Below, in pieces: positions 25,976 to 35,628 of a stretch of DNA of 64,000 nt. The notes below the pieces were generated by a model, which was not told where the DNA came from, did no database searches, and worked only from the letters and a program-made list of their open reading frames with translations. The first letter of the stretch is position 1, and each line of letters opens with the position of its first letter. This DNA is from an uncultured Treponema sp. (lineage in GTDB: Bacteria > Spirochaetota > Spirochaetia > Treponematales > Treponemataceae). The DNA is taken from assembly GCA_938039145.1 (NCBI GenBank), contig CALHVG010000077.1, positions 1 through 64,000 of the forward strand, read 5' to 3'. The position numbers were made by a program, and so were the translations under genes.

Positions 25976-28900
25976 TCAATTCGGCACGTGAATAACTTCG
26001 CGCGGCTTGGAACCGTTTGCAGGGCCTACGATTCCGCGTTCTTCCATTTCTTCGACCAACCGCGCGGCTCTGTTGTATCCGATTTTAAGCCGTCTTTGAA
26101 TGTAAGATGCGCTTGCTTTTCCCGCCTGAAGAACTATGTCCAATGCCTGGTCGTAAAGCGGGTCTGCACCTTCGCTGAACAGACTTGGCGTTCCGTATTC
26201 GTCCTCATCTTCTTCGATGAACATCTGGTCGTCGATGTAATCCGGTTCGCCCAAAGTTTTAACGTATTCAACAACCTTTTCGACATCGTGATCGCTTTCA
26301 AATGTTCCCTGGATTCGTACCGGATAAGGGTCTGCGGCGGAGGCGTAAAGCATATCGCCTTTTCCAAGGAGTTTTTCTGCGCCCACGGCATCGATTATTA
26401 TGTTTGAATCCGTTCTGCTTGCCACCATGAATGCTATTCTGCTTGGAATGTTCGCCTTTATGAGGCCTGTAATTACGTTTACTGAGGGGCGCTGCGTTGC
26501 AAGCACAAGGTGTATGCCGACCGCACGGCTCATTGCGGCAAGACGCGCCACGTTTGATTCCAGCTCTTTTCCGCTTGTTGCCATCAAATCTGCAAATTCA
26601 TCGATTATTATAACGATGTAGGGAAGCTTTTCCGTGCAGATGTTCCGTTCTTCAATGCGTATGTTGTAGTTCGATATGTCACGGACGCCCATTTGGTCAA
26701 GGAGTGCGTAACGGCGTTCCATTTCGCAAAGGCACCATTGAAGGGCTTGCAGTGCTTTTTTGGGCTCTGTGATTACCGGACTTAGAAGATGCGGAATGTC
26801 GTTGTAAAGTTTGAGCTCGACCACCTTGGGGTCTACAAGAATCATCTTTACTTGCTGCGGGGATTTCTTGTACAGAATCGAAAGGATTATTGAGTTCACG
26901 CACACGGATTTTCCGGCACCCGTTGCCCCCGCAATCAGAAGGTGAGGGGTTTTTGTTATGTCTATGATTTGCGACTTACCTAAAATGTCTTTTCCCAAAA
27001 CAACGGGAATTGCCATCTTTTTGAATTCGGGTAGTTCCTGTTCAATCATTTCTCTAAAGCTCACGATGGAACGCTTTTTGTTCGGAACTTCAATTCCGAC
27101 TGCCGCACGCCCCGGAATCGGAGCGACAATTCGCACGCTTGAGGCGGCAAGGCTTAGGGCAATGTTGTCCTGAAGGCTTACGATTTTGCTTAATCGAACG
27201 CCCGGCGCAGGCTCAAGCTCATACATTGTTACGACAGGCCCTTTTTTTATGCCGATAACTTCCGCGCTGATTCCAAAATCGGTCAATGTATTCTTGAGTT
27301 TTACCGCATTGATTTTTGTTCCTTCGTCTATAAGCCAATATTGGTCGTCGTCGTATTGCTGAAGAAGGTCTGTAGGAACGTAGTACGATTTCTTCGGCAC
27401 AGCCCGATTCGAAGTTTCCGGAAGTTCTCGGACTTCTTCGTCTTCTTCCGAATCGCAGCCGTTTTCGTCAGTAGTTTGTTCCGCTTTCTGAAAATCAGAA
27501 TCGTCCGGGGAGGAAGTTTCCGCCTCTCTTTGACGCATTTCGTTTTTGACTTCTTTACGGATATCGTTTTCCATGTCCTCAAAAATTTCTGAAGAAAGCG
27601 AGGATTTTTTTTCTTTTTTCTGTGCAAAAACTATGTCCATCGGCGAAATAAAATCTTGGTTTTCAGAAACGGCAGAATCGCTTTCTTCATCCAAAGTTTG
27701 CTGCATATTTCGTGTCAAATCCACGTCAAAAAAATCAGGATTTGCGCTTGCATCATATTTTTTTTCGTCCATTAGATTTTCATAATCGTCAAACGATGAT
27801 TCAAAATCGCTTTCCAATGTCAAATTGTCGTCTTTGTTTTTGTCGGTCTTTCCAAAAATGGGAATTTCTTCGTCCTCGGCTTGAATTTCGTCGCCGGATT
27901 CAAGATTTTCTTCATCGGGAAGAAGATTTTCCAATGCGGCATTTTCTGCTTCTATGGAATATTCGTCTTCGGAAGCGGAATCGTCTTTTGTATTTTCAGG
28001 AAAAATCTTTTTTGGGAAAAAATCTTCTTCTTCGTCGGAAATTTCATCGCCGGCAAGGAAATCTTCTTCGTTATCGGAAATTTTTTCTTCAAAAATGCGT
28101 TCATCCGAATCTTCGGGATTTTCTTGCTTGTCCGCTTCGGAAAAATCGAACGGCTCTTCGTCAAAATCGGATGTGTCGCCGTTTGCGTTTCCCGCTTTTG
28201 CTTTTATTTCGTCCTCATTCGGCCATTCGATTTTGTCGGAATCCGCAGGTTCGTCGTCGGACTCGCCGAATCCTGTTAGAGCCGCATATTCTTCTTGGGA
28301 AATTATGGAACTCGGATTTGAATTTTTCGCCTCATTTTCATTTGAATCGAGGGAAGGCTCGTTTTCAATTTTCGGTTCAAATACGGATTCTTCAATTTCA
28401 TCCGAAACCGGAGGTTTTACGTTGTCAAAGACGCCTTCAAACGGATCTTCTTTTGCTTCGGCTTTTTTTTCGTCGCCCGAATCTTCTGCGCTTTCCTTTA
28501 AGTCGTCGATTTTGTCAAACGGATTTTCGTCTTCGTTCTGATTTTCGTTTTGTGATTCTGTTTCGTCTTCATTTTCCGATTCAGTTTTCGATTCCGCTGA
28601 ATGTGCGTTGTTGTTTTCTGCGTTCTCTTCAAAGTCCGATTCAGAATCTCCGTCGGATTCGTTTTCGGAATTTCCGTTTTCATGCAAATCTATCGAGTTT
28701 TTGCCCGATATTTTGTCGGCGGCAATTCCAGCCAAAAGAAATTCGATTACGACGAACATTGAAGCGATTATGATTGTTACCGAAACTTTTGTCGCAGTAA
28801 AATTTCCGCCTTTTAGAAAAAATCTTATCAATTTTTCTGCGGCAACGGACGTAAAAAACGGAACGATTGCCGTCAAAAGTCGCATCGCTTTTCTGGCTGT

Positions 28901-29134
28901 CCAGTTCGAGGCAAAACTTGATATTGCAGCCGTAAAAAGAAACGTCGGAATCAGAATGCTTGAAAATCCGTATACCGATGCAAGAATTTCCCCCAATTTG
29001 AACAGAAAATTTTCGCGTCCCGGACCAAACTGCCCAAAATCCAATGGCTGAAGAAGCAATGCGATTGAAAAAAATGCGGCTAGCAGGATTAAGGCTGTTC
29101 CGGCTAAAAGATTTGTTTTGCTCGATACTTTCAT
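25976..29134 (-). CDS. ftsK: DNA translocase FtsK/SpoIIIE
   Basis: 1052 residues. N-terminal membrane domain with about four helices (1-140), a long acidic low-complexity linker (about 145-560, dominated by Glu, Asp, Ser and Asn), then the RecA-like motor: Walker A GATGAGKSV, Walker B IVIIIDEFADLM, and a C-terminal winged-helix gamma domain (KIGYNRAARLVEEMEERGIVGP). It pumps chromosomal DNA through the division septum and aligns dif sites. The linker, roughly 400 residues and very acidic, creates large meaningless open frames on the opposite strand. GATAAC lies 6 nt before the ATG and no clear ribosome site is visible. Confidence 0.96.
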   Translation of the reverse strand: MKVSSKTNLLAGTALILLAAFFSIALLLQPLDFGQFGPGRENFLFKLGEILASVYGFSSILIPTFLFTAAISSFASNWTARKAMRLLTAIVPFFTSVAAEKLIRFFLKGGNFTATKVSVTIIIASMFVVIEFLLAGIAADKISGKNSIDLHENGNSENESDGDSESDFEENAENNNAHSAESKTESENEDETESQNENQNEDENPFDKIDDLKESAEDSGDEKKAEAKEDPFEGVFDNVKPPVSDEIEESVFEPKIENEPSLDSNENEAKNSNPSSIISQEEYAALTGFGESDDEPADSDKIEWPNEDEIKAKAGNANGDTSDFDEEPFDFSEADKQENPEDSDERIFEEKISDNEEDFLAGDEISDEEEDFFPKKIFPENTKDDSASEDEYSIEAENAALENLLPDEENLESGDEIQAEDEEIPIFGKTDKNKDDNLTLESDFESSFDDYENLMDEKKYDASANPDFFDVDLTRNMQQTLDEESDSAVSENQDFISPMDIVFAQKKEKKSSLSSEIFEDMENDIRKEVKNEMRQREAETSSPDDSDFQKAEQTTDENGCDSEEDEEVRELPETSNRAVPKKSYYVPTDLLQQYDDDQYWLIDEGTKINAVKLKNTLTDFGISAEVIGIKKGPVVTMYELEPAPGVRLSKIVSLQDNIALSLAASSVRIVAPIPGRAAVGIEVPNKKRSIVSFREMIEQELPEFKKMAIPVVLGKDILGKSQIIDITKTPHLLIAGATGAGKSVCVNSIILSILYKKSPQQVKMILVDPKVVELKLYNDIPHLLSPVITEPKKALQALQWCLCEMERRYALLDQMGVRDISNYNIRIEERNICTEKLPYIVIIIDEFADLMATSGKELESNVARLAAMSRAVGIHLVLATQRPSVNVITGLIKANIPSRIAFMVASRTDSNIIIDAVGAEKLLGKGDMLYASAADPYPVRIQGTFESDHDVEKVVEYVKTLGEPDYIDDQMFIEEDEDEYGTPSLFSEGADPLYDQALDIVLQAGKASASYIQRRLKIGYNRAARLVEEMEERGIVGPANGSKPREVIHVPN

Positions 29135-29299
29135 GTTACAGTTATCGGCATTTTGAAAAGACGAATTTACAGGGAAAATGCAAAAATCGCCGATATGGGA
29201 AATCGTTGTTTTCCGAGAAGGACAGTTGCTTGGACAAGTTTTTAATTTAAAAATCCACTTTTTTGATGGTGGGAGTATAATGAATTAATGGAGGAAAAT

Positions 29300-29938
29300 A
29301 TGAAACGAGCATTTTATCTATTTTTTATGCTTATTTTTCTTTTTTCATCATGTGTATCAAGCGTAAAGGTTATGCGAACAAATTCTGATTCCCGTTTGGG
29401 AAAAAATGAGGGATATATCGTTCTTAGGATTCTAAATCCGACTGCAAATAAAATAATAGACGAGTTTTTTGATGCAAAAGGGAAAAGACGCGAGGGAATT
29501 GAGCCATTGCATTTAAATTCAGATTTGATAATAAAAAAGGCTCCATTTTCATTTTCTGAATTTTACGTTGCGAATTCGGAACAAAGACAAATTGTAGTCC
29601 TGAAGGCAAGAAAAGGTACTTATGGAATAATTAATGTCGGCAAGAACTCAAGATATTTTAATCCCTATGTTTTTAAAGTAGTTCCCGGTGTTGTAAATTA
29701 TGCTGGCGACATAGTAATTCGGGGAAAGTATCGCCTTGGTTGGAAAAAAGCCGCCGATTATTACGATTTATCTATTGAGGATAATTTTGGTGAGATTCAA
29801 GAATTGAGAGAGAATTCTTTGGTTTTGTTGCACTGTGCAGAATACGAATTCATCGACCAGTCAAAAAAGGTTGAAATAACAATGCCATTTTATCTCAAAT
29901 TTAAGAAAACTGAAAAAACAAAACCGAGCGATTCCTGA
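29300..29938 (+). CDS. Lipoprotein of unknown function
   Basis: 212 residues from ATG 29300, chosen because GGAGG of the upstream in-frame ATG codon context lies 7 nt before it. Signal peptide and lipobox FSSC. The mature part has mixed beta character (EGYIVLRILNPTANKIIDEFFD, QRQIVVLKARKGTYGIINVG, NYAGDIVIRGKYRLGWKK). It could bind or scaffold in the periplasm. I do not recognise the family. It is monocistronic between ftsK and pfk. Confidence 0.75.
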   Translation: MKRAFYLFFMLIFLFSSCVSSVKVMRTNSDSRLGKNEGYIVLRILNPTANKIIDEFFDAKGKRREGIEPLHLNSDLIIKKAPFSFSEFYVANSEQRQIVVLKARKGTYGIINVGKNSRYFNPYVFKVVPGVVNYAGDIVIRGKYRLGWKKAADYYDLSIEDNFGEIQELRENSLVLLHCAEYEFIDQSKKVEITMPFYLKFKKTEKTKPSDS

Positions 29939-30024
29939 TACAATCCTTCTTTTGAGTGTCGGGAAAACCGAGGTATCTTCCTAAAAAATATCTGCGTTTG
30001 TGTTGTGAGTGTGCTCAAAAAAAC

Positions 30025-30052
30025 TTGCATGGTGTTTAATACTTGGTATAAT
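30025..30052 (+). promoter_or_regulatory. Promoter of pfk, predicting a leaderless mRNA
   Basis: TTGCAT (30025-30030), 16-bp spacer, perfect TATAAT (30047-30052). The ATG of the phosphofructokinase is at 30060, only 7 nt beyond the -10 box, and no ribosome site lies between. Confidence 0.7.
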
Positions 30053-30059
30053 TGATTTC

Positions 30060-31145
30060 ATGAAAACGACATCAGTAAAGACAGTCGGCATTTTGACTTC
30101 GGGTGGCGATGCTCCCGGGCTTAATGCCGCAATCAGGGGCGTATGCCGCTCCGGAATGTTAAATCACGGAATGAAATTCATCGGAATCAAAAACGGATAC
30201 CGAGGATTGGTAAACGGCGAAGGCTTTCCTATCGAGGCGGATGACATTTCGGGAATCTTGACCAGGGGAGGAACGATTCTTGGAACTTCTCGTGAGAAGC
30301 CTTTCAAAAATCCTGTTCCGAATCCGGAAACGGGACTTCTTCCTATAGAAGCCATCAAGAAAAATTGGGAAAAATGGAATCTTGATGCTCTTGTAGTTTT
30401 GGGCGGAAACGGAACGAACACCACGGGAAGTCTTCTTTACGAAGAAGGGCTTAACGTCGTAGGACTTCCTAAGACAATCGACAATGACATTGTAGGAACG
30501 GACATGACGTTCGGTTTCCACACGGCGGTTGATGTCGCCACGGAAGGCATAGACAGAATCCACACGACTGCGGACAGCCACAGCCGGGTTATGATTGTGG
30601 AGGTGATGGGACATAAGGCAGGCTGGCTTGGGCTTTATTCTGCCATTGCAGGCGGCGGCGATGTGTGCCTTATTCCTGAAATCCCTTATAACATAAAGTC
30701 GGTGGCAAAAGAAATCGAACGCAGAAGAGATGCCGGAAAGAATTTTTCCATCGTTGTTGTGGCGGAAGGTGCGCTTTCTGAAGACGAGGCAAAACTTTCA
30801 AAGAAAGAGTTCAAAAAATCTCGCCTTGATATGCCGCAATCGATTGGTTACAGGGTTGCAAGCGAGATTTTCGGGGCGACAGGACTTGAATGCAGGGTAA
30901 GCGTCCTTGGACATTTGCAGCGAGGCGGAACTCCGGAGCCTTACGACAGGGTGCTTGCAAATCAGTTTGGTGTTGCGGCCGCAGATTTTCTTGCCCGTAA
31001 AGAGTTCGGAAAACTCGTTGCAATACAGAACGGACAAATTGTGGGCGTTCCGCTAAAAGAATGTGCCGGAAAAGTAAAAAACATAACGATGGACAATCCG
31101 GTGTTGAGTAGCGGTCGTTCTGTGGGAATCTGTTTTGGGGACTGA
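30060..31145 (+). CDS. pfkA: 6-phosphofructokinase (ATP- or PPi-dependent)
   Basis: 361 residues from ATG 30060; the longer open frame from 30009 would lie inside the promoter. Motifs: GILTSGGDAPGLNAAIRG, VVLGGNGTNTT, GLPKTIDNDIVGTDMTFGFHTA (catalytic Asp), EVMGHKAGWLGL, GHLQRGG. The phosphoryl-donor site combines a Gly in GGNGT (ATP-type position 104) with Lys in PKTIDND (PPi-type position 124). That mixed signature occurs in both ATP and PPi enzymes, so donor choice is open. It acts in glycolysis. The next gene overlaps its end by 11 nt. Confidence 0.93.
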   Translation: MKTTSVKTVGILTSGGDAPGLNAAIRGVCRSGMLNHGMKFIGIKNGYRGLVNGEGFPIEADDISGILTRGGTILGTSREKPFKNPVPNPETGLLPIEAIKKNWEKWNLDALVVLGGNGTNTTGSLLYEEGLNVVGLPKTIDNDIVGTDMTFGFHTAVDVATEGIDRIHTTADSHSRVMIVEVMGHKAGWLGLYSAIAGGGDVCLIPEIPYNIKSVAKEIERRRDAGKNFSIVVVAEGALSEDEAKLSKKEFKKSRLDMPQSIGYRVASEIFGATGLECRVSVLGHLQRGGTPEPYDRVLANQFGVAAADFLARKEFGKLVAIQNGQIVGVPLKECAGKVKNITMDNPVLSSGRSVGICFGD

Positions 31146-32022
31146 CTTTAAATGCAGATTTTGTAAAAAATGCAATGGTTATGGCTGCATCGGGCAGCTT
31201 CCCGGAATGGGAGGTGTGAACGGCAGCCGTAATTTTATTTTAAACTGCGCAGCTTGGTCGTTGATTTATGAACGCCTTTGTTCCGAGGGGAAAAAAGACG
31301 TTTTGGATTCTGTGCATATAAGCCCTGGCGACATTGGAATCGCTCCCGTTACAGGTGCTGTTCAAAATATCGGATTTCCGGACGAGAAAGATTTTTATCT
31401 TCCCTATTTTCAGGCGGCTTTTAATCAAAACATAAATATTTGCGTCGGCGACGGCGCTCCCGATGAAAAACTTTTGCTTGGTCTTGATGCCGTAAAATCC
31501 ATTGGCAAAAAGGCGTATTTTTTTCTAAAACCTTATCCGAATGAAATCCTTTTTAAGCGGATAGATTTAGTTCGTCCGTATGCCTGCGCAATTGGAATGG
31601 ATATTGATGCGTACAACATTGTGACCATGCGGAATCAGGTTCACCTTGAACGAAAAACTTTTCGAGAAATAGACGAAATTCGAAAATATTCATGGCTTCC
31701 GCTTATGCTCAAGGGAATTTTCACGAAGGAAGACGTGTCGCTTTGCAGGGAAGTAAAGCCGGACATCGTTGTCATTTCGAATCATGGAGGGCGTGTTGAA
31801 ACTGCGGAAGGAAGCTCTGCCCAATTTCTTGAAGAAAATATTTCCGAACTCAAAAAATATTCTGCACAGGTGTGGGTGGATGGCGGCATAAGAACAAAAA
31901 AAGATATAAAAGTGGCAAAATTCTTAGGAACTGATAAAATATTAGTCGGGCGACCTTTCATTTCTGCATTGTGTTCCGGGAGCTTGTGCGGAATGGAAGC
32001 CGAAATTAAAAAGTTCTTATAA
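31135..32022 (+). CDS. Alpha-hydroxy-acid oxidising (FMN-dependent) family protein
   Basis: 295 residues from TTG 31135, overlapping the pfk stop by 11 nt, so translation is probably coupled. The TIM-barrel FMN motifs are ISPGDIGIAPVTGAVQN at the N side, PLMLKGIFTKEDV (Lys), VVISNHGGR (His/Arg active-site pair) and WVDGGIRTKKDIKVAKFLGTDKILVGRPF (phosphate binding). The N-terminus carries C-x2-C-x2-C-x4-C followed by QLPGMGG, a feature of the bacterial short branch of this family, possibly a metal or Fe-S site. The substrate is unknown; lactate- or glycolate-like acids are possible. Confidence 0.83.
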   Translation: MGTDFKCRFCKKCNGYGCIGQLPGMGGVNGSRNFILNCAAWSLIYERLCSEGKKDVLDSVHISPGDIGIAPVTGAVQNIGFPDEKDFYLPYFQAAFNQNINICVGDGAPDEKLLLGLDAVKSIGKKAYFFLKPYPNEILFKRIDLVRPYACAIGMDIDAYNIVTMRNQVHLERKTFREIDEIRKYSWLPLMLKGIFTKEDVSLCREVKPDIVVISNHGGRVETAEGSSAQFLEENISELKKYSAQVWVDGGIRTKKDIKVAKFLGTDKILVGRPFISALCSGSLCGMEAEIKKFL

Positions 32023-32069
32023 CTGCAATTTCAAGGACTTTTTAAATTTTATTTGATATGGAGAAAAAT

Positions 32070-33572
32070 ATGAGCGGGGAAAAAATGTATATTCTTGCTC
32101 TTGATCAGGGAACTACATCATCAAGAGCTGTAATTTTTGACAGAGAGATAAACAAAGTCATCTCTTGCCAAGAAGAATTCACTCAAATCTATCCTAAGCC
32201 GGGCTGGGTTGAGCATGACCCTAACGAACTTTTTCAGTGCCAGTTAAATGTCATGAAAAAAGCGATAGAAGATTCAAAAGTCGATCCGCTTAAAATTGCT
32301 GCGCTTGGAATCACAAATCAAAGAGAAACCGTGGTATTGTGGGATAAGCTTACGGGAGAGCCTGTCTACAATGCGATTGTATGGCAATGCCGGCGGACTG
32401 CCGATTTGGCGGAAGACCTTGTTCGTCAAGGAAAAAGCCAGCTGATTCAGGATAAGACGGGGCTTCTTCCCGACGCATATTTTAGCGGAACAAAAATCAA
32501 GTGGATTTTTGACAACGTGAGCGGTGTCCGAGAGCGTGCTGAAAAAGGCGAAATCCTTGCGGGAACGATTGACACGTGGCTTATCTGGAAACTGAGCGGT
32601 GGAAAAGTTCACGTCACGGACTATACAAATGCCAGCCGAACAATGCTGTTCAACATATTTACGCTAAAGTGGGATGACGAACTGCTTGAACTTTTGAACA
32701 TTCCAAAATGTATCCTCCCTGAAGTGAAAGATTCTTCCGGCATCTATGCTAATACTAGCAAGGATGTATGCGGACTTGAGATTCCAATAGCTTCCGCCAT
32801 CGGAGACCAGCAGGCGGCTCTGTTCGGGCAGGGGTGTTTTCTGCCGGGAGAAGCAAAGGTCACGTACGGAACAGGCTGTTTTCTTTTGATGAACACGGGA
32901 AAACTTGCTTTTAAGTCAAAGCACAGGCTCATAACGACGATTGCGATTGGAATTGCCGGCGGCGTTGACTATGCGCTGGAAGGAAGCGTTTTTGTCGGCG
33001 GTGCGATAGTAAAATGGCTTAGGGACGAATTAAAAATAATCTCCTCGGCTCATGAATGTGACAAAAAAGCAGAATCTGTTCCGGATTCGGATGGAGTTGT
33101 GATTGTTCCGGCTTTCACAGGATTGGGAGCTCCTTATTGGGACGCTTACGCTCGCGGCGCAATTTTGGGACTGACACGAGGAGTGAATGATTCCCACATC
33201 TGCCGTGCCGCACTGGAATCCATAGCTTATCAAGTTAAGGATGAAATTGAGTGCATGAAAGACGACTCCGAGATTGATTCGTGCTGTCTAAAGGTGGACG
33301 GCGGCGTAAGCGTAAGCGATGTGATGGTTCAGTTTCAGGCGGACATTTTGAATTCCAAAGTAGTTCGCCCCGTGAACATAGAAACTACGGTTACCGGTGC
33401 GGCTTTCCTTGCCGGGCTTGCAGTCGGCTTTTGGCGGTCAAAGGACGACATTTTGTCCCATTGGCAAGTTGAAAAAGAATTCAAGCCCACATTCGACGAA
33501 GGAAAAATCAACAAACTGTATTCCAAATGGAAATCTGCCGTTGACAGAGTCAGAAGTTGGGAAAGCGAATAA
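32070..33572 (+). CDS. glpK: Glycerol kinase
   Basis: 500 residues from ATG 32070 (GGAG 7 nt upstream; the earlier ATG at 32058 contains that site). FGGY kinase: LALDQGTTSSRAVIFD at the N-terminus, WQCRRTAD, TIDTWLIWKLSGG, IGDQQAALFGQGC and GLGAPYWDAYARGAI. It phosphorylates glycerol to glycerol 3-phosphate. It follows the oxidase-like gene by 47 nt. No glpF or glpD is present here. Confidence 0.96.
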   Translation: MSGEKMYILALDQGTTSSRAVIFDREINKVISCQEEFTQIYPKPGWVEHDPNELFQCQLNVMKKAIEDSKVDPLKIAALGITNQRETVVLWDKLTGEPVYNAIVWQCRRTADLAEDLVRQGKSQLIQDKTGLLPDAYFSGTKIKWIFDNVSGVRERAEKGEILAGTIDTWLIWKLSGGKVHVTDYTNASRTMLFNIFTLKWDDELLELLNIPKCILPEVKDSSGIYANTSKDVCGLEIPIASAIGDQQAALFGQGCFLPGEAKVTYGTGCFLLMNTGKLAFKSKHRLITTIAIGIAGGVDYALEGSVFVGGAIVKWLRDELKIISSAHECDKKAESVPDSDGVVIVPAFTGLGAPYWDAYARGAILGLTRGVNDSHICRAALESIAYQVKDEIECMKDDSEIDSCCLKVDGGVSVSDVMVQFQADILNSKVVRPVNIETTVTGAAFLAGLAVGFWRSKDDILSHWQVEKEFKPTFDEGKINKLYSKWKSAVDRVRSWESE

Positions 33573-33598
33573 AATTTTAAAGGCAGATTTTTCGCAAT

Positions 33599-35155
33599 TT
33601 AGAAACTTGCTCTTCTTTGACGAACCCGTTCGATGTCTTCACAGAAAAGTTCACGCAAGTCATTAAGACCCAATGCCATCAACGCCATCCTGTCGATTCC
33701 GATTCCCCATGCAAGGACGGGGCAATCGACACCCATGGCTTTTGTGACTTCGGGGCGGAAAATTCCGGAGCCGCCAAGTTCGAACCAACCCAATACGGGA
33801 TGCTTTATATGAACTTCGATTGACGGTTCTGTGAATGGAAAATATCCCGGAACGTATTTCACTTCTGTTGCACCGGCGATTTCTTTGGCAAACATTTCCA
33901 AAAATCCCAAGAGAGTTTTTAGATTTACATCTTTGCCAAGTACAATTCCTTCAGTCTGGTAAAAGTCGCTCAAATGCGTTGCGTCTACTTTGTCGTAACG
34001 GAAACAACGTGCGATTCCAAAATATTTTCCCGGGATTTCAGCCTTGTGAAGCTGATGTGCGGAAAGAACCGTTCCCTGGCTTCTTAAAATCAGACGACGG
34101 GTGAATTCGTTGTCGAATTCGTAGTTCCAGCCTCGACTTCCGCTGTTTCCTCCGTCTTTATGAACATTTGCGATATTTGTAAGATAAGGCTCTTCGATGG
34201 ATTTTGCGTGCGTGGGATTTTTTATCCTGTATACATCGTGAATGTCCCTTGCCGCATGGAACTGAGGCATGAAAAGCGCATCTCCGTTCCAAAATTCGGT
34301 TTCGACAAGCGGCCCGTCGAATTCCTGAAAACCAAGAGAACAAAGTTTGTCTTTTACTGATTCAAGGAACTGGACGTAAGGATTTGTACGACCGGGAATG
34401 ACCCTCGCAGGAGGAACGGCGATATTGTATCCCCTGAAAACACCATTTTTCCATTCGCCGGAAGAAAGCATTTTGGGTGTCACTTCGCCGATTTCGTTTC
34501 CGGTAACACCGGTTTTCCTCAGAGTTTCTGCTACGTCTTTTGCATTTGGAAGAAGTTTAAAAACAACAGTCTCTCTTTCTATAATCTTGAACGGACTGTC
34601 CGAAGCTCCACGTTTTTTTGCAAGCGTTGCAATTACGGTTTGCTCTTCCTTTGAAAGAGACGCATTGTCCAAAATGCAATTTTCAGCTTTTGCCGCTTTT
34701 TCCAAAAGTGCAGATGTTATGGAAATGCGAGCCGGAAGATGAACGCCCGTGTATTCGACTTTTTTTTCGGCGTTCATCTTAAAAACGCCTTCTTTGGACA
34801 AAGGTCCGAATGCCGAGCCGATGTCTTTTTGTTCAACGCCCAGTCCGGCTGCAATCTCGGGAAGGGTTTTTGCTCCGTTATTTTTTACAAATGTAACGGC
34901 TCTTTCTTCGATAGTTCCGGAATCTTTTAAGTTTCTGCCGGTTTCCGTCATCTCGAAGAAAGTCATTGGAATTCTTCCGATTTCTTTTAAAAGATTCTTT
35001 CCAGAAAGCCACGAGAACGCCTGATTTGCATGACCTTCCTTGTAATTCAATTCCTTCATCAGTTTTTCGGAAGTCAACTCGTCATTCTCCGAATACTTGA
35101 GAAGCACCTTCACCTCAAGCGGGTGAAGGTTTTTGATGATGTTTGAGATGTCCAT
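33599..35155 (-). CDS. pheS: Phenylalanyl-tRNA synthetase alpha subunit, archaeal/eukaryal type
   Basis: 518 residues, about 170 longer than the common bacterial alpha subunit. The N-terminal 200 residues contain winged-helix modules (LHPLEVKVLLKYSEND, GHANQAFSWLSGKN) as in archaeal and cytosolic PheRS. The class II core has motif 2 (GIARCFRYDKVDATHLSDFYQTEG) and motif 3 (GWFELGGSGIFRPEV and WGIGIDRMAL). It attaches Phe to tRNA-Phe with PheT, which is not in this window. Spirochaetes are known to carry this archaeal-type enzyme, which supports the assignment to that phylum. Confidence 0.95.
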   Translation of the reverse strand: MDISNIIKNLHPLEVKVLLKYSENDELTSEKLMKELNYKEGHANQAFSWLSGKNLLKEIGRIPMTFFEMTETGRNLKDSGTIEERAVTFVKNNGAKTLPEIAAGLGVEQKDIGSAFGPLSKEGVFKMNAEKKVEYTGVHLPARISITSALLEKAAKAENCILDNASLSKEEQTVIATLAKKRGASDSPFKIIERETVVFKLLPNAKDVAETLRKTGVTGNEIGEVTPKMLSSGEWKNGVFRGYNIAVPPARVIPGRTNPYVQFLESVKDKLCSLGFQEFDGPLVETEFWNGDALFMPQFHAARDIHDVYRIKNPTHAKSIEEPYLTNIANVHKDGGNSGSRGWNYEFDNEFTRRLILRSQGTVLSAHQLHKAEIPGKYFGIARCFRYDKVDATHLSDFYQTEGIVLGKDVNLKTLLGFLEMFAKEIAGATEVKYVPGYFPFTEPSIEVHIKHPVLGWFELGGSGIFRPEVTKAMGVDCPVLAWGIGIDRMALMALGLNDLRELFCEDIERVRQRRASF

Positions 35156-35180
35156 TATTTTTGTAAAACCCTTAGAAAGA

Positions 35181-35585
35181 CTAGCGAGACAATTTTATGT
35201 GGGCAGAATATCGCGCCCATCGGACACCGCGTTCGTCTTTGAAATATTTTTCTTTGTCGCCTTCCATGTATCTGTAATGATAATACTGGTGGTCTTTTGA
35301 AAAATCGTCAAGGCAGCCCAAAATCGCATTAAGGGCGTTTCCCGGGTCATAAAGATTGTACATACATGTATACGAGATTCTTGCCTCGTCTACCATAGGA
35401 GTGTATTCGATTACGATTTTTCCTGTTTTGTCGCCGGGCATTAAATGCTGATTTGTAGGTGTTATTATCTGCTTTGAAAGATCAACTTTTACATCGTCTC
35501 CTGGAAAAGCCGATGACACTTCCTGTGCAAAAACACTTCCGACGATAAAAAATAATGTGGCAACGATTGCGAGAGTCTTTTTCAT
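35181..35585 (-). CDS. Small exported protein of unknown function
   Basis: 134 residues from ATG 35585, preceded by GGAGG at 4 nt. Signal peptide MKKTLAIVATLFFIVGSVFA. The mature domain contains KIVIEYTPMVDEARISYTCMYNLYD and a Tyr/His-rich patch DHQYYHYRYMEGDKEKYF near the C-terminus. I do not recognise a family. Same strand as, and just downstream of, another exported unknown. Confidence 0.7.
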   Translation of the reverse strand: MKKTLAIVATLFFIVGSVFAQEVSSAFPGDDVKVDLSKQIITPTNQHLMPGDKTGKIVIEYTPMVDEARISYTCMYNLYDPGNALNAILGCLDDFSKDHQYYHYRYMEGDKEKYFKDERGVRWARYSAHIKLSR

Positions 35586-35628
35586 GTAACCTCCAGCCTG
35601 AAAATACATAGATAATGTAATTTTGGCA

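Noticed and set aside
27712..28773. 353-codon plus-strand ORF
   Set aside because: It is antisense to the acidic, low-complexity ftsK linker; its Arg/Leu-rich translation is a shadow.
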